48,752 nt of DNA from an uncultured Candidatus Melainabacteria bacterium (GTDB lineage Bacteria; Cyanobacteriota; Vampirovibrionia; Gastranaerophilales; Gastranaerophilaceae). This document shows positions 15,836 through 23,989 of the stretch, piece after piece; within the stretch, counting starts at the first letter, position 1, and each line of letters starts with the position of its first letter. Below the pieces are notes generated by a model. That model saw only the letters and a list, made by a program, of their open reading frames with translations, searched no databases and was not told where the DNA came from. The DNA is taken from positions 1 to 48,752 of the forward strand of contig CAKVIN010000018.1 in NCBI GenBank assembly GCA_934754425.1, read 5' to 3'. The position numbers and the translations under genes are program-made.

Positions 15836-18800
15836 TTATATTTCACCTAGTGTAGCTGAAGTATCAAAGAAGTTTATATTTAACAACTCTGAATCTATAT
15901 CTGATAAAGTTCTTTTAGGAGCTGATTTTCTCAAATCATCCATATCAGACATAAGATCAACTTCTACACCATTTTTCTTAGCAACTGTAATATCTAAACC
16001 GATACTTTGCAATTCTCTTACAAGTACCTTAAATGATTCAGGAATACCAGGTCTTGGAATGTTGTCACCCTTAACGATTGCTTCATAAGCTCTGTTACGT
16101 CCGTTAACGTCATCTGATTTAATTGTTAACATTTCTTGTAGAGTATATGCTGCACCATAAGCTTCAAGTGCCCAAACTTCCATTTCACCGAATCTTTGTC
16201 CACCAAATTGTGCCTTACCACCTAAAGGTTGTTGTGTAACTAATGAGTAAGGACCTGTTGAACGTGCGTGAATCTTATCATCTACTAAGTGAACAAGTTT
16301 CAAGATATAAGATAAACCAACTGCAATAGGCTCATCAAATGGTTCACCAGTTCTACCATCAATTAGGTAAACCTTACCATCTTCTCTAACCCAATCACAA
16401 CCAGATTCTTTAATACCTCTAACAAGTTCTGCTCTTGTAGCGATTTCAGATTGATTATCACCATATCTTTCATCAAATGATGGTGTTTCATAGTGATCAC
16501 CGGTCAAATATGCAGCCAAACCTAATAAGCATTCATAAGTTTGACCCACATTCATACGAGAAGGAACACCAAGTGGATTCAATACGATATCTACCGGAGT
16601 ACCATCAGGTAAGAATGGCATATCTTCTTTTGGAAGAATTCTTGAAACAATACCTTTGTTTCCGTGACGACCTGAAAGTTTATCACCCACAGATACTTTA
16701 CGTTTTTGAGCAATATAAACTCTAATTACTGTATTTGCTCCAGGTGGTAATTCATCACCTTTTTCTCTATCAAATACCTTAACATCAAGTACTCTACCGC
16801 CTTCACCGTGAGGAACTCTTAAAGAATTATCTTTAACATCTCTTGCTTTTTCAGCGAAAATTGCTCTTAACAATTTTTCTTCAGGCGGATGTTCAGATTC
16901 ACCCTTAGGAGTAACCTTACCAACAAGGATATCATCAGCATAAACTCTAGCACCGATACGAACGATACCACGTTCATCCAAGTGTCTTAAAGCTTCTTCT
17001 GATACGTTCGGAATTTCTCTTGTAATTTCTTCCGGTCCAAGTTTAGTTTGTCTTGCATCAATTTCTAATTTTTCAATGTGAACTGATGTGAATATATCAT
17101 CATGTACGCATCTTTCAGAAAGTAAGATAGCATCTTCGAAGTTATATCCTTCCCAAGGCATATAAGCAACCAAGATATTTTTACCAATTGAAAGTTCACC
17201 GCAACTTGTAGAAGCACCATCGGCGATTACATCACCGGCTCTAACCTTGTCACCTTCGTGAACAATTGGTTTTTGGTTAATACAAGTATCTTGGTTTGAA
17301 CGTACATATTTCATTAATGTATGTAAATGTTGTTTTCCGTTAACATCACGAATGATAATTTCTTCACCCACAACTCTTTCAACAACACCATCAACTTTAG
17401 CACATACAACCATGCCGGAATCTTTTGCAACTCTTCTTTCCATACCGGTACCAACTACAGGTCTTTCTGTAATAAGAAGAGGTACTGATTGACGTTGCAT
17501 GTTTGAACCCATCAATGCACGGTTAGCGTCATCGTGTTCAATAAATGGAATCATTGATGTTGCAACAGAGATAATCTGAATTGGGCAAACACCCATAAAG
17601 TCAACCTTTGAAGAATCACACATAATGAATTCTGATCTATAACGTACCGGAATCTGAGTAGCTTTGAAAGTCATATCAGGATTCAATTGTACGTCAGCCG
17701 GAGCACATCTGTAGTTTTCATCTTCATCCGCAGTCATATAAACAACTTCATCTGTAACCTTGCCATCTTTAACAACAAAGAATGGAGATTCTACGAAACC
17801 ATAGTCATTAACTCTTGCGTGAGTTGCCAATGAACCAATCAAACCTGCGTTTGGACCTTCCGGTGTTTCAATCGGACAAATACGACCATAGTGAGAAGGG
17901 TGAATATCACGAACTGCGAAACCAGCTCTTTCTCTTTGTAAACCGCCAGGTCCTAATGCTGAAATACGTCTTTTGTGAGTTAATTCAGCCAATGGGTTAA
18001 TTTGGTCCATGAACTGAGATAATTGTGAAGAACCAAAGAATTCCTTCAAAGAAGCAACCAAAGGTTTTGTATTTAACAAGTTCAATGGAGTTAATGTTTC
18101 AGAATCTTGTAAAGTCATTCTTTCTTTAACGATTCTTTCTATTCTAGAAAGACCAACTCTGAATTGGTTTTGAAGAAGTTCGCCAACTGAACGAATTCTT
18201 CTGTTTCCTAAGTGGTCGATATCATCCAAAGAACCTTCATCATATGTTAAGTTAATCAAATATTCAATAGATGCAACGATATCTTGAACTGTCAATGTTC
18301 TTTGGTTTTTAGGAATATTTAAGTTCAATTTTTTGTTTAATTTGTAACGACCTACACGACCAATATCGTATTTTTTATCATCAAAAAATCTTGATTCTAA
18401 GATTTGACGTCCGCCTTGAGCAGAAGCAGGATCACCAGGTCTTAATTTTTTATACAAATCAATAAGAGCATCATCTGTAGTTTCTGTTGTATCTTTATCC
18501 AAAGTCTTTTTCAAAAATTCAAAGTGAGTAAATAAAGATTCCATTTCAGAAACAGTGATACCCATTGCCTTCAATAAAGTTGTAGCTAAGATTTTTCTGT
18601 TTTTATCAATCTTAACGTAAATTATATCGTTAGAGTCTGTTTCGATTTTCAACCAAGCACCACGGTTTGGAATCATTGTTGCGTTGTATAATCTCTTACC
18701 TGTTGGCGAGATTTCTCTCTTGAAATAAACACCAGGCGAACGAACAATCTGAGATACGATTACACGTTCTGCACCGTTTACAATGAATGTACCTTTGTCA

Positions 18801-19150
18801 GTCATTGTAGGGATGTCACCGATATAAACTTCTTGTTCTTTAATTTCACCGCTATCACGGTTAACAAGTCTTACCATAACACGCAACTGTTTTGCATAAG
18901 TAGCGTCATGGATACGTGCTTCTTCAATTGTGTATTTTGCATTATCAAAAGTATAGTTTGGAAGGAAATGCAATTCTAATCTGCCTGTGTAATCTTTTAC
19001 AGGAGAGAATGCCAAAAGCTCTTCTTTTAACCCTTCTTTTAAAAACCATTCAAATGATTTTTTTTGCACGTCAATTAAATCCGGTAAATCATCCAAACGA
19101 GTATTAGGTATACCCATTGGTGTTACTCTTTTTGCATATTCTGTCGACAT
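15836..19150 (-). CDS. rpoB: RNA polymerase beta subunit
   Basis: The beta subunit forms one pincer of RNA polymerase and much of the active-site wall. At 1104 residues it has the short cyanobacterial/Firmicutes-like size without large lineage insertions. The start YAKRVTPMGIPNTRLDDLPD is typical, as are RSPGVYFKR and GHPPEE-type loop EHPPEEKLLRAIF. The rifampicin pocket (372-403: FGSSQLSQFMDQINPLAEL, THKRRISALGPGG) has the wild-type Asp, His and Ser at the main resistance positions, so the enzyme looks rifampicin-sensitive. GAGGTG precedes the ATG. It leads the rpoB-rpoC1-rpoC2 unit and is not preceded by rplKAJL, which agrees with the cyanobacterial arrangement rather than that of most bacteria. 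Confidence 0.99.
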   Translation of the reverse strand: MSTEYAKRVTPMGIPNTRLDDLPDLIDVQKKSFEWFLKEGLKEELLAFSPVKDYTGRLELHFLPNYTFDNAKYTIEEARIHDATYAKQLRVMVRLVNRDSGEIKEQEVYIGDIPTMTDKGTFIVNGAERVIVSQIVRSPGVYFKREISPTGKRLYNATMIPNRGAWLKIETDSNDIIYVKIDKNRKILATTLLKAMGITVSEMESLFTHFEFLKKTLDKDTTETTDDALIDLYKKLRPGDPASAQGGRQILESRFFDDKKYDIGRVGRYKLNKKLNLNIPKNQRTLTVQDIVASIEYLINLTYDEGSLDDIDHLGNRRIRSVGELLQNQFRVGLSRIERIVKERMTLQDSETLTPLNLLNTKPLVASLKEFFGSSQLSQFMDQINPLAELTHKRRISALGPGGLQRERAGFAVRDIHPSHYGRICPIETPEGPNAGLIGSLATHARVNDYGFVESPFFVVKDGKVTDEVVYMTADEDENYRCAPADVQLNPDMTFKATQIPVRYRSEFIMCDSSKVDFMGVCPIQIISVATSMIPFIEHDDANRALMGSNMQRQSVPLLITERPVVGTGMERRVAKDSGMVVCAKVDGVVERVVGEEIIIRDVNGKQHLHTLMKYVRSNQDTCINQKPIVHEGDKVRAGDVIADGASTSCGELSIGKNILVAYMPWEGYNFEDAILLSERCVHDDIFTSVHIEKLEIDARQTKLGPEEITREIPNVSEEALRHLDERGIVRIGARVYADDILVGKVTPKGESEHPPEEKLLRAIFAEKARDVKDNSLRVPHGEGGRVLDVKVFDREKGDELPPGANTVIRVYIAQKRKVSVGDKLSGRHGNKGIVSRILPKEDMPFLPDGTPVDIVLNPLGVPSRMNVGQTYECLLGLAAYLTGDHYETPSFDERYGDNQSEIATRAELVRGIKESGCDWVREDGKVYLIDGRTGEPFDEPIAVGLSYILKLVHLVDDKIHARSTGPYSLVTQQPLGGKAQFGGQRFGEMEVWALEAYGAAYTLQEMLTIKSDDVNGRNRAYEAIVKGDNIPRPGIPESFKVLVRELQSIGLDITVAKKNGVEVDLMSDMDDLRKSAPKRTLSDIDSELLNINFFDTSATLGEI

Positions 19151-19260
19151 TAATTCACCTCATCTATTCTAATGATGTACTATATAAAATTTGCTTTATA
19201 TTCTTATTCTAATCTACCTTTATTTCGGACATAATTATCCCATATACAGCATGTTCTACT

Positions 19261-19288
19261 ATCGTACAACATCAAAATTCAACGTCAA
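19261..19288 (-). promoter_or_regulatory. Candidate promoter of rpoB-rpoC1-rpoC2
   Basis: On the minus strand TTGACG (19288-19283), 16 bases, then TACGAT (19266-19261). The predicted start near 19254 would give a leader of about 100 bases. The -35 matches at 5 of 6, the -10 at 4 of 6. The rest of the 405-base gap 19151-19555 holds the palindrome at 19405 and the terminator at 19474-19515; I see no gene in it. Confidence 0.5.
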
Positions 19289-19404
19289 GTTAATAAGGGT
19301 ACTTTGTACAATTTTTCAAGCTTTTGTAACAAAATTTTTACATTTATTTACATAATAGTTTTCTTTTCATATTAAAAAAGCATATTTTTAATATTTTAAA
19401 ATAG

Positions 19405-19436
19405 ATTGCCACGAAAATCAAAGATTTTCTCGCAAT
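19405..19436. repeat. Imperfect palindrome resembling a dispersed intergenic repeat
   Basis: ATTGC (19405-19409) and GCAAT (19432-19436) bracket an inner perfect stem AAAATC-AAA-GATTTT (19414-19428). The right flank reads CGCAATGACG, an ending seen in REP-like palindromes of several bacterial groups. Only this copy was found in the window, so its repeat status is a guess. Confidence 0.4.
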
Positions 19437-19473
19437 GACGACTCTTTGATTATTTTAACTATTATATTATTAT

Positions 19474-19515
19474 AAAAAAACAAGAATCGTTCGAAATCAC
19501 TTCCGAACGATTCTT
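19474..19515 (-). terminator. Strong intrinsic terminator of the 624-residue coiled-coil gene
   Basis: Arms 19482-19493 (AAGAATCGTTCG) and 19504-19515 (CGAACGATTCTT) pair perfectly over 12 bp. On the minus strand a G and then seven U (19480-19474) follow the stem. Confidence 0.92.
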
Positions 19516-19555
19516 ATGTTGTTTGTAAAATATCAAATAATTAGTTATTTAGCTA

Positions 19556-21430
19556 TTAAGCTATAATTTGTGTTGCAGCTTCTTCTGCAGCTTTGTTTGC
19601 TTTGTTTGCTTGATTCATACCAATCATTGCACCAACTAAACCAACACCGGCTGCGATTGCAGTTGCTGCGCCTTTACCAATGCCGCCTTTTGAATATTTA
19701 CCTTTAAGGTCATTGAATAAAGTATCCAATTCAGTTCTTGCTTTGTTTACAACATCTTCTGCAGCTTTTTTAGCACCTTCATTTACTTTACCTTTATTAG
19801 CCGCAACTTTGTCATATGCTGCTTGTTTTTCTTCAACAATCTTAGCTAATTTTTTATAACTGTCTTTTTCCATAGCTTTTTCTGCTGACAAACCTGCTTT
19901 TCCTGTACCTTCTTCAAGTTGAGGGAATTGTTTAATTAAAGCTTCTTTTGCTTCTGCAATAGCTTTGTCTCCTTCACGAGCTGTTGCAATTTTTTCTTCA
20001 AGTTCTTTAATTGCAGCATGATCGTTTAAGCAAGATTTTGCTTCATTTTTCAATGCTTTAATTTCTGAATTATAGTCTTTCAATAATGATTGTCTTGAAG
20101 AAATCATATCTTCTAATGCTTGAAGATCTTTTGGAGTACCATAATTTTTACCTTTTAATTTACCCATCAATGATTTTGGAACAGGTGCTGTGCCACCATC
20201 TTTTTCTATAGCTTTAGCAACTTTATCTAAGTCTGCATTGTAGAAGTCAACTACACCTGTATTACCTTTTTTATCAACTGCTTCATTGAAAATATTTACA
20301 ATATCTACTTCTTTTCTACCGCCTTTAGCAACATTAAAAAGTCCAGTTCTTTCAGCTTGCGAATCAGGTACAGCATCTACAAATTCGCTAATGAATTTTG
20401 CAGTTGGTTTTCCTGTTTTTAAATCATATTGATTAGTTATACCAACATTAGCCTTAGCTTTATCTAATAAAGACTCGATAAGTTCTGTTCTTTTGTCAAG
20501 AATTTTTGCATTTTCAGCATCTTTAAATGTATTAAACATATCTGAACTATATACATATTTTACAGGAGTTCTTTTGCCATCAACAACTTCATAAATTAAT
20601 TTTTCATGGTAACCAGAAGGCTTTGTTTCTCCTTTTTCCAGAACTTCTGCAAATTCTTTAATTTGAGAATTTGTTAATTGTGATTCTTTTTCAAGTTTTG
20701 GTATTATATTATTAACAACTTTTTCTGCTTTGTTATATTCAGAAGTGTGACGTCCCCAACCTGTTTCAGTAGTAAATATTTTATCAAGTTGTTCAGGAGA
20801 TTTCTTTTTGTTTGCAGTGTAACTGTCTTCCAAATATTGTTGAATGTCTTTTTTCATATCATTCAATTTTTTTGTATCTTTTCCACCGGTTTTTGCTTCA
20901 AAATTATTTACTGCAGTATCATAATCTCTTTTTAAACGAGTATATTCGTTTTTAACTTCTGCTTCCCATTGAGCAGCACCTTTATCTGTTGTAAATTCCT
21001 TGCCGGTTCTTTCATTTGTTGTTGGCAAATCATTACTTTTTATTTTTAGTTTATCCCAGTCTTTTGCTTTAAAAACATTTGAACCAGAAGAAGATTCTGT
21101 CAATCTAGCTAATTCAGCATCTCTTTTTTTGATAGCTTCATCTAAAGCAGTCTTTTCAGTACCTTCATAAACAACTTTTCCGGCTTCTTCTAATTTCTTT
21201 TCAGCATCTTTTACTGCATTTTGTTTAGTAGTAAATTCAGCTTTATCTTGCTCATTTGCCAGTTTCACTAAATCTTCGTGAGTTTGTGGAGTGCTTGATG
21301 TTACTCTATTATATGCATAAGCACCTATACCACCAACTGCTGCACCAGCCGCAGCTCCAATACCGGCAGAAACGTAAGGATTTTTTCTTTCTTGTACAAC
21401 TGCTGGTTGAATTGATAATTCGTTTGACAT
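19556..21430 (-). CDS. Large coiled-coil protein with glycine-rich hydrophobic segments at both ends
   Basis: I do not recognise this 624-residue family. Near the N-terminus (about 20-41) is AGIGAAAGAAVGGIGAYAY and near the C-terminus (about 590-612) GIGKGAATAIAAGVGLVGAM; both are glycine-zipper-like hydrophobic stretches that could insert into a membrane or pack together. Between them lies a highly charged Lys/Glu-rich helical region with heptad character, notably 60-120 and 430-585. There is no cleavable signal peptide. One Cys is visible (SCLNDH). It is a single-gene unit with a near-consensus promoter, a ~185-base leader, AGGAGT before the ATG and a strong terminator, all suggesting high expression. 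A structural or scaffold role, or an effector-like role, is possible but unproven. Confidence 0.85.
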   Translation of the reverse strand: MSNELSIQPAVVQERKNPYVSAGIGAAAGAAVGGIGAYAYNRVTSSTPQTHEDLVKLANEQDKAEFTTKQNAVKDAEKKLEEAGKVVYEGTEKTALDEAIKKRDAELARLTESSSGSNVFKAKDWDKLKIKSNDLPTTNERTGKEFTTDKGAAQWEAEVKNEYTRLKRDYDTAVNNFEAKTGGKDTKKLNDMKKDIQQYLEDSYTANKKKSPEQLDKIFTTETGWGRHTSEYNKAEKVVNNIIPKLEKESQLTNSQIKEFAEVLEKGETKPSGYHEKLIYEVVDGKRTPVKYVYSSDMFNTFKDAENAKILDKRTELIESLLDKAKANVGITNQYDLKTGKPTAKFISEFVDAVPDSQAERTGLFNVAKGGRKEVDIVNIFNEAVDKKGNTGVVDFYNADLDKVAKAIEKDGGTAPVPKSLMGKLKGKNYGTPKDLQALEDMISSRQSLLKDYNSEIKALKNEAKSCLNDHAAIKELEEKIATAREGDKAIAEAKEALIKQFPQLEEGTGKAGLSAEKAMEKDSYKKLAKIVEEKQAAYDKVAANKGKVNEGAKKAAEDVVNKARTELDTLFNDLKGKYSKGGIGKGAATAIAAGVGLVGAMIGMNQANKANKAAEEAATQIIA

Positions 21431-21616
21431 AACTAATTACTCCTATATTTTACAACTTACTTTTTTCTTTGTTGTTGACTAAACATTTTTATTGTTCGGC
21501 CATTCTAATCCCATAAATCTTTACATCTTTCTGGTCTTATATATCTAAACACATAAACGAAATAAAAATTGCTATTTGTGGAAAGATTTTTATTACTTTT
21601 TTTGGCCTAAAATCCT
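21431..21616 (-). other. Long 5' leader of the coiled-coil gene
   Basis: About 185 transcribed bases are predicted between the start site near 21616 and the ATG at 21430. The leader contains two short AGGCC/GGCC segments at opposite ends (near 21604 and 21500) but I found no convincing known riboswitch or extended stem. The remaining part of the gap, 21651-21832, is AT-rich with no gene that I would support. Confidence 0.4.
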
Positions 21617-21622
21617 AAAACT

Positions 21623-21650
21623 ATTATACTCACTGAATTTCAGCTTGCAA
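21623..21650 (-). promoter_or_regulatory. Near-consensus promoter of the coiled-coil gene
   Basis: On the minus strand TTGCAA (21650-21645), 16 bases, then a perfect TATAAT (21628-21623). This is one of the best sigma-70 matches in the window. Confidence 0.75.
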
Positions 21651-21832
21651 TTTTATCTTTACAAAAATTAACAATTAGTGTTAAATCAGTTAAACATAAG
21701 AAAAAACTTACTTTTTTCCAAATAACTATATAGATAACCAAAAAACTATTATAATAATTAATGCACTCTTTAATAATCACATTAATATGTAAATTTATAT
21801 TAATATTCATGCAAAAATAAATACAAATGCTA

Positions 21833-21838
21833 TATAAT
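21833..21838 (+). promoter_or_regulatory. Perfect -10 box directly before the small ORF at 21847
   Basis: TATAAT ends 8 bases before the ATG, so transcription would begin within about two bases of the start codon. The -35 region is weak (ATGCAA at 21809-21814). See the leaderless-mRNA finding. Confidence 0.5.
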
Positions 21839-21846
21839 GTAAGTAT

Positions 21847-22065
21847 ATGTATATCGTCAAAAACTTGAAGGACTATAATTTGTCCCACAAGCAGCGGATT
21901 TTTGCCGGTTACTTGAAGGACAATGTTGATTCGTTTGTTTGTTATGAAAAAGTAACAAATCGTTCTGCCATGCGTAAATATTTTGCACCGGACAATGATT
22001 TTGCAATCTATAGTACAGCAATTGCAGAACCTGCTGAACTTTTAGCAAGAGCATTTGTCAGCTAA
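21847..22065 (+). CDS. Small uncharacterised protein upstream of dnaX
   Basis: A 72-residue open frame, basic and with no membrane segment, signal peptide or recognised motif. It includes two short Cys/Tyr-containing parts (FVCYEKVTNRSAMRKYFAP and the C-terminal AEPAELLARAFVS). It lies 66 bases before dnaX on the same strand. No Shine-Dalgarno is present; instead a perfect TATAAT precedes the ATG by 8 bases, which would make a nearly leaderless mRNA. The base composition is less AT-rich than the flanking non-coding sequence, and the amino-acid make-up is protein-like, which supports coding. The overlapping minus-strand frame looks like a shadow. I have no function to offer. Confidence 0.55.
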   Translation: MYIVKNLKDYNLSHKQRIFAGYLKDNVDSFVCYEKVTNRSAMRKYFAPDNDFAIYSTAIAEPAELLARAFVS

Positions 22066-22097
22066 AATAATTTAAACTGAATTAATTAATTTATAAT

Positions 22098-22125
22098 TTT
22101 ACGCTCAAAGTATTTGTGATAAACT
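22098..22125 (+). promoter_or_regulatory. Candidate promoter giving a leaderless dnaX mRNA
   Basis: TTTACG (22098-22103), 16 bases, then TAAACT (22120-22125). Exactly six bases separate the -10 box from the ATG, placing the start site on the A of the start codon. No ribosome binding site is visible upstream. Confidence 0.45.
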
Positions 22126-22131
22126 TATATT

Positions 22132-23988
22132 ATGAGTGGAAATTACGTACCATTATATAGAAAATATCGTCCACAAACTCTGGACAAACTTGTAGGTCAA
22201 GAACATATAAAAAAGACACTTACAAGTGCTATTGAATTGGGAAAAATTGCCCACGCATTTTTATTCACAGGTCCAAGAGGTACAGGTAAAACTTCAACTG
22301 CGAGAATACTTGCCAAATCATTAAACTGTAAACATGGCCCAACAATACATCCTTGTGGCGAATGTGAAAGTTGTCGTGATATTACAAATTCTGTTCCTAT
22401 TGACGTAATAGAAATCGATGCCGCTAGTAATCGTAAAGTAGAAGACACTCAAAACATTTTAGAAAAAATTCAATATGTTCCTGTAAACGGTAGGTATAAA
22501 ATTTACATTATTGACGAAGTTCACATGCTTACGAACCATGCTTTTAATGCATTACTTAAGACATTGGAAGAACCTCCGGAAAATGTTATTTTTATACTTG
22601 CAACTACAGAAGTGCATAAAGTTTTAGATACTATTAAAAGTCGTTGCCAGAGATTTGATTTTAGAAGAATAACAACAGAGGATATTGTTAATCATTTACG
22701 ATACATTTCTGATGAAGAAAAGATAAATATTTCTGATGATGCATTATTCACTATTGCAAAAAACTCTGCAGGTGGAATGAGAGACAGTATTTCACTTTTA
22801 GACCAATTGAGTTTATTAGGTGTTTCAAAACAAGTCACATCAGAAGATGTTAATGCTGTTTTAGGCAGAATATCTTTTGATATATTAAATAAACTTTCTG
22901 ATAAAATTATTTCATCTTCACCAAATGAAGCAATTGAAATATTAAATGAAATTTATAACTCCGGTAATGAGCCATTACAAATATTAACAAACCTTTCTGA
23001 ATATTTTAAAAACTTGTTAATAGTTAAAAATTGTAGGCAAGAATTGTTATCAGAACTTACCGGTTTAAACGAACCACAAATAGCAGAAATATTAAAACAA
23101 AAAGATAGTTTAGAAACTCAGCAAATAGTATTTTTGCTAGAAAGAATAACATATTACATAAAAGAAGTTAAATTAGCCGCTAATCAACACTTATGGTTAG
23201 AAGTCGGCTTGATTGATTTAGCAAATATGACTGAAAATTCTACTCTTTTAGAATTACAAAACCGAGTAAAAGCACTAGAAAACGGAATTGTTCCGGCGGT
23301 TGCACAAAAACCTCATATTGTTCAACCTACAGTTCAACAACCGATTCCACAATCAAGACCAGAACCGACTCAGGCGGTAACTAGACCGGCACCTGTTCCA
23401 CCACCGGAACATCCTGTTTCAAAACCAACAATCGAAAGTTCACAGGAATTTACGCCTCCACCTATCAGCAAAAAACCTGATGGAAATGACATACAAAGTT
23501 TATGGCAAGCGTTATTAATGAACATTAAAAGCCCTGCAACACGAGCTTTATTACAATTAGCTTCTCCTGTCAAAATTTCATCCGATGAAGTCATTATTAC
23601 GTTCAAAAATGACAGACTTGTATCACAAATAAATGATACAAACAAAAAACAAATGCTTACAGATGCGGCGAATATTATGTTTAACAATGATGTTAAAATT
23701 ATCGTAAGATTACCAATGGCCGGAGATGATGAAATTTCTGCTTCTCAAAAAAAAAACTTAACGGTCAATAACATTAGTGTACAAAACAAAAAGGTTGAGC
23801 CAGTAATACCTGTAGAAGTTAAAAAGAATACAGAACCTCCTAAAAAAGATGAGCAACCGACTTTAAAGCAAAAAGAAATTAGCATAAATGAAAATAAGTC
23901 AGAAATTTCTGAAGAAGATAAAAAACGAGAAGAATCCGATCAAGAGAAAATGGTGATGGATTTGTTTGATGGCAAATATATAGAGTAA
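22132..23988 (+). CDS. dnaX: DNA polymerase III subunits gamma and tau
   Basis: The clamp-loader ATPase of the replisome. The start YVPLYRKYRPQTLDKLVGQE is diagnostic, so the ATG is certain. The P-loop GPRGTGKTS is at 47-55, a four-Cys zinc module at C66, C75, C78 and C81, Walker B IIDEVH at 126-131, and the SRC motif in KSRCQRFDFR. AAA+ domains I-II end near residue 240 and the collar domain near 360, followed by a Pro-rich linker (385-450), domain IV/V-like sequence and a charged tail ending VMDLFDGKYIE. An A10 run at codons 539-542 could yield a shortened product. It lacks a Shine-Dalgarno. It converges with the gene at 23990, with one base between the stops. Confidence 0.97.
   Translation: MSGNYVPLYRKYRPQTLDKLVGQEHIKKTLTSAIELGKIAHAFLFTGPRGTGKTSTARILAKSLNCKHGPTIHPCGECESCRDITNSVPIDVIEIDAASNRKVEDTQNILEKIQYVPVNGRYKIYIIDEVHMLTNHAFNALLKTLEEPPENVIFILATTEVHKVLDTIKSRCQRFDFRRITTEDIVNHLRYISDEEKINISDDALFTIAKNSAGGMRDSISLLDQLSLLGVSKQVTSEDVNAVLGRISFDILNKLSDKIISSSPNEAIEILNEIYNSGNEPLQILTNLSEYFKNLLIVKNCRQELLSELTGLNEPQIAEILKQKDSLETQQIVFLLERITYYIKEVKLAANQHLWLEVGLIDLANMTENSTLLELQNRVKALENGIVPAVAQKPHIVQPTVQQPIPQSRPEPTQAVTRPAPVPPPEHPVSKPTIESSQEFTPPPISKKPDGNDIQSLWQALLMNIKSPATRALLQLASPVKISSDEVIITFKNDRLVSQINDTNKKQMLTDAANIMFNNDVKIIVRLPMAGDDEISASQKKNLTVNNISVQNKKVEPVIPVEVKKNTEPPKKDEQPTLKQKEISINENKSEISEEDKKREESDQEKMVMDLFDGKYIE
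23747..23756 (+). other. A10 slippery tract inside dnaX
   Basis: Ten consecutive A occur in the frame CAA AAA AAA AAC (codons 539-542). With one added A the reading becomes CAA AAA AAA AAA CTT AAC, then GGT CAA TAA. With one lost A it becomes CAA AAA AAA ACT TAA. Either slip therefore ends the protein within a few codons, removing the last ~75 residues. dnaX is the textbook gene for such slippage (ribosomal in E. coli, transcriptional in Thermus). Confidence 0.55.
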
Positions 23989-23989
23989 T

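Noticed and set aside
21640..21888. Minus-strand 82-codon frame before dnaX
   Set aside because: Very rich in Ile, Asn, Tyr and Phe as expected for random AT-rich DNA, no ribosome site, and it overlaps the promoter of the coiled-coil gene.
21857..22054. Minus-strand 65-codon frame opposite the 72-aa ORF
   Set aside because: Gln/Leu/Asn-rich shadow with no ribosome site; the plus-strand frame has a -10 box and better composition.
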